Counted from the stretch's first letter, positions 1 to 7,241 are shown. The stretch: 8,778 nt of DNA from Euryarchaeota archaeon UBA82 (GCA_002496635.1 DAKQ01000010.1:1-8778); one strand, 5' to 3'. Notes: a model not told the origin generated them from the letters alone. Translations and numbers: made by a program.

Positions 1-3000
1 TCTTCTCCGTTCTCATCAGTTACCACAAGCGTTACAATTCGCTCACCAGGTTCTGTGAAAGAGTATGCTGGGAGCGTTTTGTTGCTGAAGGTGCCATCTG
101 GGAATGACCAATTGAATGATAGATCATTATAGGTTCCTGTTGTACCATCGACATCGAAACTTGTACGGCCGTCGAATGTATAAGGAACATTGACTTTTGC
201 ATTTTCAGTGAGGAAATCAATCTGCGGAGAACCGGTTGCCCCAGATTCCTTGACGATGTATTTCGCCACAGGCAATTGATTGACAACATTCACCTGAAGT
301 TGAGCGGAAGAGGCGCCTCCATCTTCATCTGTGATTGTTACTGTAATGTTTTTCATGCCTGGTAGATTCCATGCAGGAGCTGGATAAATGGATGCAGAAT
401 TTGTTGAAGAGAAATCATCTGAGCGATCGACATTAATACCATCGAGATTTACACCGCCTTCGAAATTCCAATCCAATGTGAAATTCTCACCATCATCGTC
501 TGTAAAGACATCGGGCATTGGTAAAGGCGTGTACGTATACGTCGTCAAAATATCTGAAAAGATTTGGTATGGCAATCGATTATTGACGATTATCTGAATT
601 GTCTTTGAACCTACATTTACGCCATCAGATACTGTTAATGTGAGATTATACGTTTCATTCGTTCCAACAACATCACCCCATTCATGATTCGATGAATAAA
701 GCCCTTGTCCGCTGTCAACAGATGTGCCGTCACCCCAATCCCAATCGAATTGGAGGAATTCGAGCGGAACGTTGTCACTTGTTTGATACGCTGAAAAGAC
801 AATTCTCTGATTTGTCAAAATCTCGAGCGTTGTTTCAACGACGATGTTGTTCACTGTAATGACTGGGATTGGTTCAGTATTGTCGGTTATGTTCACCGTA
901 TTTACATCGATTTCAGACCAAGTGCCGCCAATATCCATCACTTGTAGAGTCGTGTTGTATTCACCAACTGAAGAGAAGGATCGTAGAGGAGAACGTAAAC
1001 CAGAAGTAATGTTGTCTCCAAAATCCCATGCGTAGGCAACGGGAGCATCAAAGTATGGAAGAGTGTTATTATCGAGAGAAAGTCCCCACGCATCGAATCC
1101 ATCGCCTGTAAATTGAATTTTCTCGTATGTTTGACTGGCGTTTGTTGATACTGAACCATTTGCAACCGGAGCCATGTTTCCTAACGCTTGAGGTGAAGTT
1201 GTTTCAGTGTCGAGCACTGCACCTAACATATCTCTCATCGTGAATTCGAACGTGTATAAGTCTGATTTGCGGGCTGTAAAGTAAGCATCCTCAGGGACAT
1301 ATACCCCGCCCCCAGCCTGCACTCTTGTTGAAGTCGAATCTACAACCGTCCCATTGCTATCTCGAACGACGATTTCTACATCGAGATCTTCAAAGAATGC
1401 ATTTGACAAAATCGAGTAATTTGCTTGAACCGTATCATCTTCGCCATCTCCATCGCGGTCACTGAGAGTCGTACCGTTGAGAAGCATGGTCGCTGGAGAT
1501 GTAATTCGGGCGGCTTCAATGTCGATTGTTCCTTGAGGATATGAAGGGCCACAAGAAGTATAGTCACAATCGGCAATAGTGCTCGCATACCAGATGATTG
1601 CGTGAACCTCATCAGTGAGATTCCCGAATCCTTGAATCAAGCCGGTGGCAACGTTGTTTGAGAAATCGAGATCTTGAACAGACCATAGGCCATCTGTAGT
1701 GGATTTGTAGACGAGGACTCCGTCAAAGTTCGATACGTCAGAAGTCACTCTAAGCGTAAGAGGAGCTGGCGATGCAGACCCTGGAGTGAACTTGAACGAG
1801 CGGATACCCCAGCCCTCCATTGTATGGCCTGTTGAACTCCAAGGAGTAGCCCAGTTCGAATTGGTATCAGCAGGCTGGATTCGACAGAATGTGCTGCCAC
1901 CACAAGATGGGTTGAGTATCAAATTTGAGTAGCCGTAGATTCCTTGATCAGAGTCAATGGTGGCTGCAATTGAGAAATTGGCAAAAATTTCACCCATTGT
2001 TCGACCAATCTTTCCGGCTTGACCCGAGACTGGTGAAAGTGCTAAATTTTGAACCCCTAAACCACCTGTTGCTGAATCTTGAACCAACTGACGTATTGCT
2101 GGCCCTCCACCAAGATGGTCTGCCAAATACATCGTGAACATGAACCCTGCTCCATAATCAGCATTCCTTTGGTTCCACCATCGCACACTCAAGTCAGAAG
2201 ATTGTGTCCATCCGTTGAGATGGCCTGCGAGAGTACTATCTGCTCCAAAACACAGGTAGATTGCCACATCAGCATTACCTTCATCGATCCATAGGTTTTC
2301 GTAAGGATCCTGAGCGTTGTGGAGTAAATGTTGAAGTTCGTGTGCGATGATTGACTTCCCCCAGTTCAGAGTAATATCAGCAAAATCAACGTAAACAACG
2401 TCCCGAGTTGGAGCAGTTCCTGGGGAGAAATAGCCTCCAATATTGTATGCACCATCGATGTCGTAAACGACGATTTCGACTTGACAATTATTATCGTTAT
2501 CAGGAGGTGCAAGTCCCCTTCCATCACCGTAGTCTTTACCGAAGTAGGTGGTCATGGTTGGATAGATTGTCTGATCCCATGTGGAAGCCAGATTTTGTAA
2601 AACAGTGGATGATAAGGTCCTACCTGATTGGACTAGGAACGCCACGCTAGCGGTTGTTTTAGCGACGTAAACATTGGTTGAGCCACCAGAAATTGGAACT
2701 GTTAAGGTGTCGCCTACAACGTGTTGAGTGCAGGTTGCTCGCCCCATAGAGGGTTGATATTCAATCTGATCCACACCTGGTCGGCCTTCTTCAATCCAAG
2801 CCTGTTTGATGAAGGAAGTTGCAGAAACAACAGGCACATCTTCTTCGATCAACAAGTATTCTGAGCCCTGAGAAGTATCAAAGAGAGAAAGATCCCCATA
2901 GACAAAACCGATTTCTTCTTCGGAATCTGAAGGAGAGGCGTCTTGCTCATTTGCTGCAGCCTGTCCTGCGACTGAGGCCAACATAAGTGCAACGAGAAGG

Positions 3001-3029
3001 ATGGCTTTAGTAGAGCGTCGTTCAGACAT
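1..3029 (-). CDS. Secreted M30-like zinc metalloprotease with PKD domains (3' partial)
   Basis: The frame is open from ATG at 3029 to the window edge: 1009 codons, no stop, C-terminus missing. Residues 1-26 form a signal peptide (RR..K, then a hydrophobic run ending AAA), so the protein is exported. A presumed pro-region precedes the catalytic domain. The zinc site is HELQH (H230, E231 catalytic, H234) and the third ligand is probably E250 in WIDEG; this spacing marks a gluzincin rather than a metzincin. Flanking features (VVYDIDG, GGYFSP, and YGAG at 292-295 followed by a helix) resemble family M30 (hyicolysin); M6-type is the alternative. Seven cysteines between about 130 and 510 may form disulfides. 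A Ca-loop-like D-x-D-x-D-G-x-x-D lies at 524-532. PKD-like domains start near 619 (WDFGD 668-672), 714 (WDWGD 763-767), 819 and 919. Many N-x-S/T sequons are present. The likely role is extracellular degradation of protein or particles. Export and the protease fold are well supported; the substrate is unknown. Confidence 0.88.
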   Translation of the reverse strand, partial: MSERRSTKAILLVALMLASVAGQAAANEQDASPSDSEEEIGFVYGDLSLFDTSQGSEYLLIEEDVPVVSATSFIKQAWIEEGRPGVDQIEYQPSMGRATCTQHVVGDTLTVPISGGSTNVYVAKTTASVAFLVQSGRTLSSTVLQNLASTWDQTIYPTMTTYFGKDYGDGRGLAPPDNDNNCQVEIVVYDIDGAYNIGGYFSPGTAPTRDVVYVDFADITLNWGKSIIAHELQHLLHNAQDPYENLWIDEGNADVAIYLCFGADSTLAGHLNGWTQSSDLSVRWWNQRNADYGAGFMFTMYLADHLGGGPAIRQLVQDSATGGLGVQNLALSPVSGQAGKIGRTMGEIFANFSIAATIDSDQGIYGYSNLILNPSCGGSTFCRIQPADTNSNWATPWSSTGHTMEGWGIRSFKFTPGSASPAPLTLRVTSDVSNFDGVLVYKSTTDGLWSVQDLDFSNNVATGLIQGFGNLTDEVHAIIWYASTIADCDYTSCGPSYPQGTIDIEAARITSPATMLLNGTTLSDRDGDGEDDTVQANYSILSNAFFEDLDVEIVVRDSNGTVVDSTSTRVQAGGGVYVPEDAYFTARKSDLYTFEFTMRDMLGAVLDTETTSPQALGNMAPVANGSVSTNASQTYEKIQFTGDGFDAWGLSLDNNTLPYFDAPVAYAWDFGDNITSGLRSPLRSFSSVGEYNTTLQVMDIGGTWSEIDVNTVNITDNTEPIPVITVNNIVVETTLEILTNQRIVFSAYQTSDNVPLEFLQFDWDWGDGTSVDSGQGLYSSNHEWGDVVGTNETYNLTLTVSDGVNVGSKTIQIIVNNRLPYQIFSDILTTYTYTPLPMPDVFTDDDGENFTLDWNFEGGVNLDGINVDRSDDFSSTNSASIYPAPAWNLPGMKNITVTITDEDGGASSAQLQVNVVNQLPVAKYIVKESGATGSPQIDFLTENAKVNVPYTFDGRTSFDVDGTTGTYNDLSFNWSFPDGTFSNKTLPAYSFTEPGERIVTLVVTDENGE

Positions 3030-3035
3030 TAGGAA

Positions 3036-3041
3036 ATCACC
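3036..3041 (-). promoter_or_regulatory. Ribosome binding site of the secreted metalloprotease
   Basis: On the minus strand GGTGAT ends six bases before the ATG at 3029. It is complementary to the archaeal 16S 3' end and supports this start codon, which is also followed directly by a good signal peptide. It implies that this transcript has a leader, unlike several other genes here. Confidence 0.55.
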
Positions 3042-3043
3042 AT

Positions 3044-3068
3044 AATTTGTGATGCTGCATCACAATTT
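3044..3068. promoter_or_regulatory. Near-perfect dyad in divergent promoter region, candidate operator
   Basis: Arms AATTTGTGATG and CATCACAATTT flank a CTG centre. Ten of eleven arm positions pair and the inner eight (TTGTGATG/CATCACAA) are perfect. The dyad sits between the divergent metalloprotease and M28 genes. It lies just upstream of the M28 TATA-like box and within the likely start region of the protease transcript. A dimeric regulator bound here could affect both genes. The repeat is seen directly; the operator role is inferred. Confidence 0.5.
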
Positions 3069-3085
3069 GATGTATCAAAATGAGG

Positions 3086-3094
3086 TATTTAATA
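3086..3094 (+). promoter_or_regulatory. TATA-like box for the M28 peptidase gene
   Basis: TATTTAATA is centred about 29 bases before the ATG at 3119, close to the normal archaeal TATA-to-start distance for a leaderless transcript. It lies inside the upstream extension that an ATG at 3080 would give, so it argues for the start at 3119. Its reverse complement is also TATA-like and might serve the divergent gene with a longer leader. Confidence 0.5.
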
Positions 3095-3118
3095 CCCCGC
3101 GTCCGTGGCATCATCATA

Positions 3119-4297
3119 ATGCCAGCAAAATCCGCCGCAATTTCATTCATTTTGATTCTGTTACTCTCTATACTTAACCCTGTTAACGCCGATGAAATTG
3201 AAACGACATCAGTTGATGAAAATACCCTCAACTGCGAAGGTATAAACTCCCTTGAATTCGATGGAATCAAGGCAAATCAATCGGTCTCGTTCCAAGTAGG
3301 ACTTGGCCCTAGGCTACCTGGTAGCAACGCCTCAAAAGCACTTTTGGAGTCATTCATGGAAAATAACACGGCATGGAATTGGTCACTCGACAAACATCCT
3401 TACGTCGATACAAATATGACGAATTTACATGGAATATACACTCCAAATGTCAATCAAACAGATTTGCCTGTTGTCATTCTCGCAGCCCATTATGATTCAA
3501 GAGATCGGGCTGAACGAGATGATGATGAAAATCGGACTGATGAGCCAATTCCTGGCGCAAACGACGGAGGGAGCGGTGTAGCGGTTCTTTCCGAATTAGC
3601 ACGAATCGTGCCAACACTAGGGCTTGAACACGAAGTTTGGATACTATTGACAGATGCCGAAGATCAAGGGGTTGTCCCTGGTATGCTCGGCGCTAAAGCC
3701 TGGGCACAAAACCGTACGCAAGAAGAAATTGATTCTATTCATGCCTTTTTGTTGGTCGACATGATAGGCGATGCTGATTTGCAAATTAACAGAGTGTATC
3801 CTCCAAAAGTGGGACTCTCTCAAACAGATCGGCTATGGGAAGCAGTCGATGATTTAGCTTCTTCTTTGGGTTTGGTAAAGGACGTACCTGCATGTGATGG
3901 GAGTCTTGGAATAGACATTGTCAATACGGATGTACTCGATGGTGTTATTGACGACCATGTTCCAATGCTTGAAGTAGGGATTCCTGCAATTGATTTAATC
4001 GATATTCGTTATGGCCCAAATGCAACAAAATGGGGTGGATACTGGCATACTCACGAAGACACGCCTGACAAAGTTTCAGCGGAGTCCTTAGCCCATGTAG
4101 GGCGTATCCTCGAACTCGGTTTTCGACAAGGTTCCTGGCTTATGGAAGAAAATGCCACATTACAAGATGACGTCGAAGATAAAAACGAGGATGCATCACA
4201 ATACGATGCAGTTGTTTCATTCGCCGTATTTTCTGCAATAGGTGCGATTTTACTTCTCTTCGGAATTTTACATGGAAGCGTGCGTTTCAAACCATAG
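3119..4297 (+). CDS. Membrane-anchored M28 family peptidase, glutaminyl cyclase-like
   Basis: The product is 392 residues from ATG 3119. The frame also has an ATG at 3080 (405 residues), but 3119 is preferred because a TATA-like box lies between them and it gives a compact signal peptide ending PVNA. Counting from 3119, the M28 metal and catalytic residues appear in order: H124 (HYDS), D149 (GAND), E181-D182 (DAED), D214 (VDMIGD) and H310 (WHTHEDT). The D278-D279-H280 (DDHVPM) motif and the WHT motif match the glutaminyl-peptide cyclotransferase branch of M28. The enzyme could therefore cyclise N-terminal glutamine or act as an aminopeptidase; sequence alone does not decide. Ten N-x-S/T sequons lie outside the membrane. 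A C-terminal helix (about 364-385) ends in a short basic tail, giving an externally displayed enzyme anchored at its C-terminus. It is divergent from the secreted protease, so a joint role in surface peptide processing is plausible. Confidence 0.88.
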   Translation: MPAKSAAISFILILLLSILNPVNADEIETTSVDENTLNCEGINSLEFDGIKANQSVSFQVGLGPRLPGSNASKALLESFMENNTAWNWSLDKHPYVDTNMTNLHGIYTPNVNQTDLPVVILAAHYDSRDRAERDDDENRTDEPIPGANDGGSGVAVLSELARIVPTLGLEHEVWILLTDAEDQGVVPGMLGAKAWAQNRTQEEIDSIHAFLLVDMIGDADLQINRVYPPKVGLSQTDRLWEAVDDLASSLGLVKDVPACDGSLGIDIVNTDVLDGVIDDHVPMLEVGIPAIDLIDIRYGPNATKWGGYWHTHEDTPDKVSAESLAHVGRILELGFRQGSWLMEENATLQDDVEDKNEDASQYDAVVSFAVFSAIGAILLLFGILHGSVRFKP

Positions 4298-4306
4298 GAA
4301 CGTATA

Positions 4307-4341
4307 GCGCGGATATACCCCGAAGATGCACTAATCCGCGC
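4307..4341. repeat. 8-base inverted repeat with 19-base spacer after the M28 gene
   Basis: GCGCGGAT (4307-4314) and ATCCGCGC (4334-4341) are perfect inverted arms around a 19-base spacer. They lie in the 67-base gap between the M28 stop and the next gene. As RNA they could form a GC-rich hairpin ten bases after the stop codon; as DNA they could be an operator. No T-tract follows, so a classical archaeal terminator is not supported. A GATATA at 4312-4317 overlaps the left arm and could be part of a promoter for the next gene. Confidence 0.4.
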
Positions 4342-4364
4342 AATGGACGAATGAGGCTTTCCAA

Positions 4365-5195
4365 ATGGACATTAACGAACGACGTGAGGCTCTACGTGCA
4401 CGTGTTCGTAAGAAATTAGAGGGAGAAGAAGAAACTCCTGAAGAGGACGATGACCTCGTTGTTCAAGAAGATGAAATCACGATGTCTACTACTCAGAATG
4501 AGGATTTACTGCTTATCGATGACAAGAACGGATTGCTTACACTTGCATCATCTCTCATCTTCATAGGCAGCGTACTTGGAATCATTACAGGTTTACTCTT
4601 ATTGCAGGGCAATCCTACTGATCTTCTTGGGAATACTCTTGAAATCGACGATGTGATTGATGTAAGAGGAATTGTACTTGAGTCAGAATCAGGAGATTCG
4701 ATGGAAGATGTAACCATTGAGTTACTCGAAATAGGAAGTAATACTGTGTTACAAACTGCAAGTACAAACAGCTACGGATATTATGAATTCCAAAACGTCG
4801 CACCTGAAAAACACATCATACGCGTCACATTCGAAGGGTACAAGAGTGTTGAACGCACCATTACTGCAACAAATGTAAATCAAGATGCATTTACCATGAC
4901 CACTGGTGAAGGCACCGTTATCGAAGACGAAACGATATCCAGTACAGGTTGGACCCTTGAAAATGCAGTGGCTCTTTCAACAGGGATTGCTTTAGTCACA
5001 ATAATCGCTGGTGTTGTAGGCCTTTACTCGGCAGTTGGTGCGAGAAAACAACAAAATTATCGAAGAACACAGTATCTAGCGGGAATTGCACTTTTCAGCC
5101 GTGGGTTGATCGTCTTTGGCCCGTTCTTAATTCTCTGTGGGATGGGGCTCATGGTCCTGGCAAAAGACGAATTTGAACAACCTGAGGTGGAATAG
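4365..5195 (+). CDS. Membrane protein with an external carboxypeptidase-regulatory-like beta domain
   Basis: The product has 276 residues. The N-terminus (1-56) is charged, first basic (RREALRARVRKK) and then very acidic, and probably cytoplasmic. A membrane helix spans about 57-80. Residues 97-178 look like a carboxypeptidase-regulatory or CnaB-type beta sandwich: DVRGIVLES, then a DVTIELLE strand, then NSYGYYEFQNVAP and a final GYK strand. Helices follow at about 201-223 and 237-266, joined by a basic loop (RKQQNYRRTQ). This predicts one small domain displayed outside the cell. No catalytic residues are seen, so a scaffolding, binding or surface role is inferred. A weak GAGG at 4353-4356 precedes the ATG. 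Only one base separates its stop from the kinase gene downstream, so the two are very likely co-transcribed. The specific function is not recognised. Confidence 0.8.
   Translation: MDINERREALRARVRKKLEGEEETPEEDDDLVVQEDEITMSTTQNEDLLLIDDKNGLLTLASSLIFIGSVLGIITGLLLLQGNPTDLLGNTLEIDDVIDVRGIVLESESGDSMEDVTIELLEIGSNTVLQTASTNSYGYYEFQNVAPEKHIIRVTFEGYKSVERTITATNVNQDAFTMTTGEGTVIEDETISSTGWTLENAVALSTGIALVTIIAGVVGLYSAVGARKQQNYRRTQYLAGIALFSRGLIVFGPFLILCGMGLMVLAKDEFEQPEVE
5184..5189 (+). promoter_or_regulatory. Strong ribosome binding site setting the kinase GTG start
   Basis: GAGGTG, a six-base match to the archaeal anti-Shine-Dalgarno, lies in the last codons of the membrane protein gene and ends seven bases before GTG 5197. 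It favours GTG 5197 over the in-frame ATG at 5137, which would add 20 residues that do not belong to the kinase fold and overlap the previous gene by 59 bases. Confidence 0.8.
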
Positions 5196-5196
5196 G

Positions 5197-6558
5197 GTGT
5201 ACCTAATCACCGTTGAAGGCGGGGATGGCTCTGGAAAAGGAGAGGCGGTTCGAATCATCGCAGAATTGCTGAGTCAATACCCATTCAATGATGTTCACCT
5301 TACACACGAACCCAGACGCCACAGCGAACTGGGAAAACTTGCACTCGAATCTGTGAAAATTGGTAACAAGACGCCGTTGCAGGAAGCAGGACTGTTTGCA
5401 GCAGATCGTCTCGACCACTCTCACACTTGGATTCGACCAAAACTCGAGAGTGGAGAAGTTGTTGTTTCAGACAGAAATATTCATTCATCCCTAATCTATC
5501 AAGGCGTAGTAGGAGATTTGGGAGTCGATACTGTATGCAACATCAACTCTGCTGCCATGATTCCAGACTTGGTTGTGTGGATTGATTGCGATCCTGATCG
5601 GGCAATCGAACGAATAAAGCATGCGACGTTACGCATGAGCAGCGAAAAACAAGAATATTTTGAAACACCAGAGATTCAAAGAACCATCCGAAAAGGATTC
5701 AATGACCTCTTATCAGGAAAAATAGCAGTAACATCTCCTTTCGATAAATGCTGTGTCGTGGGGCCTATTTTGAATGAAGGAGGTCTTGACGAGTTGCGTC
5801 AAAAACTACGCGCTGAGTTACGTACTTTTTTCAATCGTCGGCCTGCCCCTCTCAATGTTGATGGAGATAAAGTAGACAGATACTTACTAAAGAGATTGGC
5901 GCATGATGTTCAACAACAGACTCGGCTCCCAGGTGCCCCGATGGAGAAGACCTCTGTCAACATTGGATGGTTGTCTGGGAGGTCTCCCTCCCAATGGATG
6001 CAGTTTGCAGAAGACTCTTGGAGTGCAGAAAAAGCAAAACAATTTGATGTCCCAATCAATCCCTTTGCACGTTCCTGTTGGTCGGTTTTGGGGACACTTT
6101 CGCTCATGGCTGGATCTTGTGAGATTCCACGTTTACACAAATCCCTTGGGCCGCATAGAATGGTTACAAGACGCCACACTCAGCGTTTGGTGAAATGGCT
6201 TGAAGAGACGAATTGGATTCACAGACAGCAAAATCACATACCATTTTCAGAAGGACAAGTATTCAAATTGAGAGATTCAATGATCGGATTTGCTCGTTTA
6301 ACACTTGCAATGTGGCCGATTAGGACACCCCTTTCAAGTTGGAGAAAGGCCAATCCAAGTAAAAACTGGGAAGATGGACTCAAAATGATTTTGGAAAATA
6401 TGAACCATGGGCAGGCTAAGAAGACTATTGAAAACATCATTGAACGATTAAAAATCTTGACCAGTGGGCACGAGAATTGTCCTGTTCCAGAAGACATTGA
6501 GCAATTGCTGGTATGGTGGTCCATGCCTCCTCCAAATCACTCTTCTTCTACATCTTGA
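5197..6558 (+). CDS. tmk: Thymidylate kinase-like protein with a large novel C-terminal domain
   Basis: The product has 453 residues from GTG 5197. Residues 1-210 carry dTMP kinase features: P-loop EGGDGSGKG (7-15), HEPRR (37-41) in place of the usual REPGG, FAADR (67-71), SDRNIHSSLIYQG (91-103) for the DRY/DRH...YQG motif, and PDLVVWID (123-130) before the lid region. The expected reaction is ATP-dependent phosphorylation of dTMP to dTDP in the cytoplasm. Deviations are a Gly after the P-loop Lys where Ser/Thr is usual (GKGE) and Asn for Tyr/His after DR. Family members are usually about 200-215 residues, so about 235 extra residues follow. Within these, about 291-360 (CWSVLGTLSLM, IPRLHKSLG, a helix with LVKWLEETNW, then a turn) reads like a winged helix; that is inference. 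The gene is coupled to the preceding membrane protein gene, one base away. Kinase family is well supported; activity on dTMP is less certain. Confidence 0.85.
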   Translation: MYLITVEGGDGSGKGEAVRIIAELLSQYPFNDVHLTHEPRRHSELGKLALESVKIGNKTPLQEAGLFAADRLDHSHTWIRPKLESGEVVVSDRNIHSSLIYQGVVGDLGVDTVCNINSAAMIPDLVVWIDCDPDRAIERIKHATLRMSSEKQEYFETPEIQRTIRKGFNDLLSGKIAVTSPFDKCCVVGPILNEGGLDELRQKLRAELRTFFNRRPAPLNVDGDKVDRYLLKRLAHDVQQQTRLPGAPMEKTSVNIGWLSGRSPSQWMQFAEDSWSAEKAKQFDVPINPFARSCWSVLGTLSLMAGSCEIPRLHKSLGPHRMVTRRHTQRLVKWLEETNWIHRQQNHIPFSEGQVFKLRDSMIGFARLTLAMWPIRTPLSSWRKANPSKNWEDGLKMILENMNHGQAKKTIENIIERLKILTSGHENCPVPEDIEQLLVWWSMPPPNHSSSTS

Positions 6559-7241
6559 GCACGTTCAAAACGAACATTTCCTGGAAGGCGCACATCGCCC
6601 GCTCTATCGAATCGATTCGGCCGTGCGCTGTAGGCTGCCGCAAAGAATACGCCCAAAACAAAACCAAAGGGAATGCCAGTTGTCAATCGAAGAAAAGCCG
6701 TGGACTCTCGGTCCATTAGGAGTTGAGTGAATCCATCGATTGCAAGTGGTAAGATACATAATGCTCCAATTCCTACAAACAGGAGCGTTCTTCGGTTCTT
6801 GAGATACACATCTGTCATATATTGATCAGGTAATACCGAAAGGAACGTATCTCTAAGAGTCCATCTATTGACTCCTTTTCGCGAATAAAGAAAACCTCCA
6901 ATAGCCAATCCTGCAAATATCCCAAGATCCCTCACACATACGGGCATTTGATTGCCATTAATTGACCAAGAACGCTCATGCTTTTGATGACAATTTAAAT
7001 CCCCAAATGCATATATCGTAGCGCTGTAAAAATCGAGATCAGACCATGTGAAATTATGTTCGTTTTCTTTATGGAAATCGAAAGCATTGGCTCTTCCAGA
7101 TAAGTCTGTAATTGTATTCGGTTCAGAAATCAATGGAGCTATAAAAAAGGAAATGAAGAGAAAGAAACTAATCCCCCCAATCCAGAGACCCACCTTTTTG
7201 TCTCTTGACCTAGATTCGAGACCGTTACGCTCCATAACCAT
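6537..7241 (-). CDS. DUF2085 family integral membrane protein
   Basis: The product has 234 residues from ATG 7241; ATG 7235 (third codon) is an alternative that fits the TATA-like box better. The DUF2085 signature is clear: CHQ (84-86), ERS (89-91), NQMPVC (97-102), then a glycine-rich helix, and later IDGFTQL (168-174), REST (178-181) and LRLTTG (184-189). The family usually has a second Cys just after PVCxR; here it is Asp (CVRD, D105), so a CxxC-like pair is lost. Four membrane helices are likely (about 17-38, 103-121, 152-170, 187-205), with a loop of about 65 residues after the first and a charged soluble C-terminal tail. The biochemical function of DUF2085 is unknown; conserved Cys and His suggest metal or redox chemistry, as inference. 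The 3' end overlaps the kinase gene by 22 bases on the opposite strand. It is divergent from the next membrane protein gene. Confidence 0.85.
   Translation of the reverse strand: MVMERNGLESRSRDKKVGLWIGGISFFLFISFFIAPLISEPNTITDLSGRANAFDFHKENEHNFTWSDLDFYSATIYAFGDLNCHQKHERSWSINGNQMPVCVRDLGIFAGLAIGGFLYSRKGVNRWTLRDTFLSVLPDQYMTDVYLKNRRTLLFVGIGALCILPLAIDGFTQLLMDRESTAFLRLTTGIPFGFVLGVFFAAAYSARPNRFDRAGDVRLPGNVRFERAQDVEEE

Noticed and set aside
388..2650. Several plus-strand and minus-strand frames of 60-80 codons across the protease region
   Set aside because: They are shadows of the single open minus-strand frame from 3029 to 1, which has a signal peptide, catalytic motifs and PKD domains; none of the short frames has a recognisable motif.
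4343..4354. Tiny upstream frame ATG GAC GAA TGA before the membrane protein gene
   Set aside because: Three codons and a stop can arise by chance, and its end merely overlaps a weak GAGG site; there is no evidence that it is translated.
5137..5196. ATG 5137 as the kinase start
   Set aside because: It adds 20 Trp- and Asn-rich residues before the P-loop strand and overlaps the upstream gene; GTG 5197 has a strong, well-spaced GAGGTG site and puts the first beta strand at the N-terminus.
5903..6524. Overlapping 89-96 codon frames on both strands inside the kinase extension
   Set aside because: They lie within the kinase frame, which runs unbroken from its P-loop to the stop at 6558; they have no motif or start signal. 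The extension is therefore not a separate frameshifted gene.
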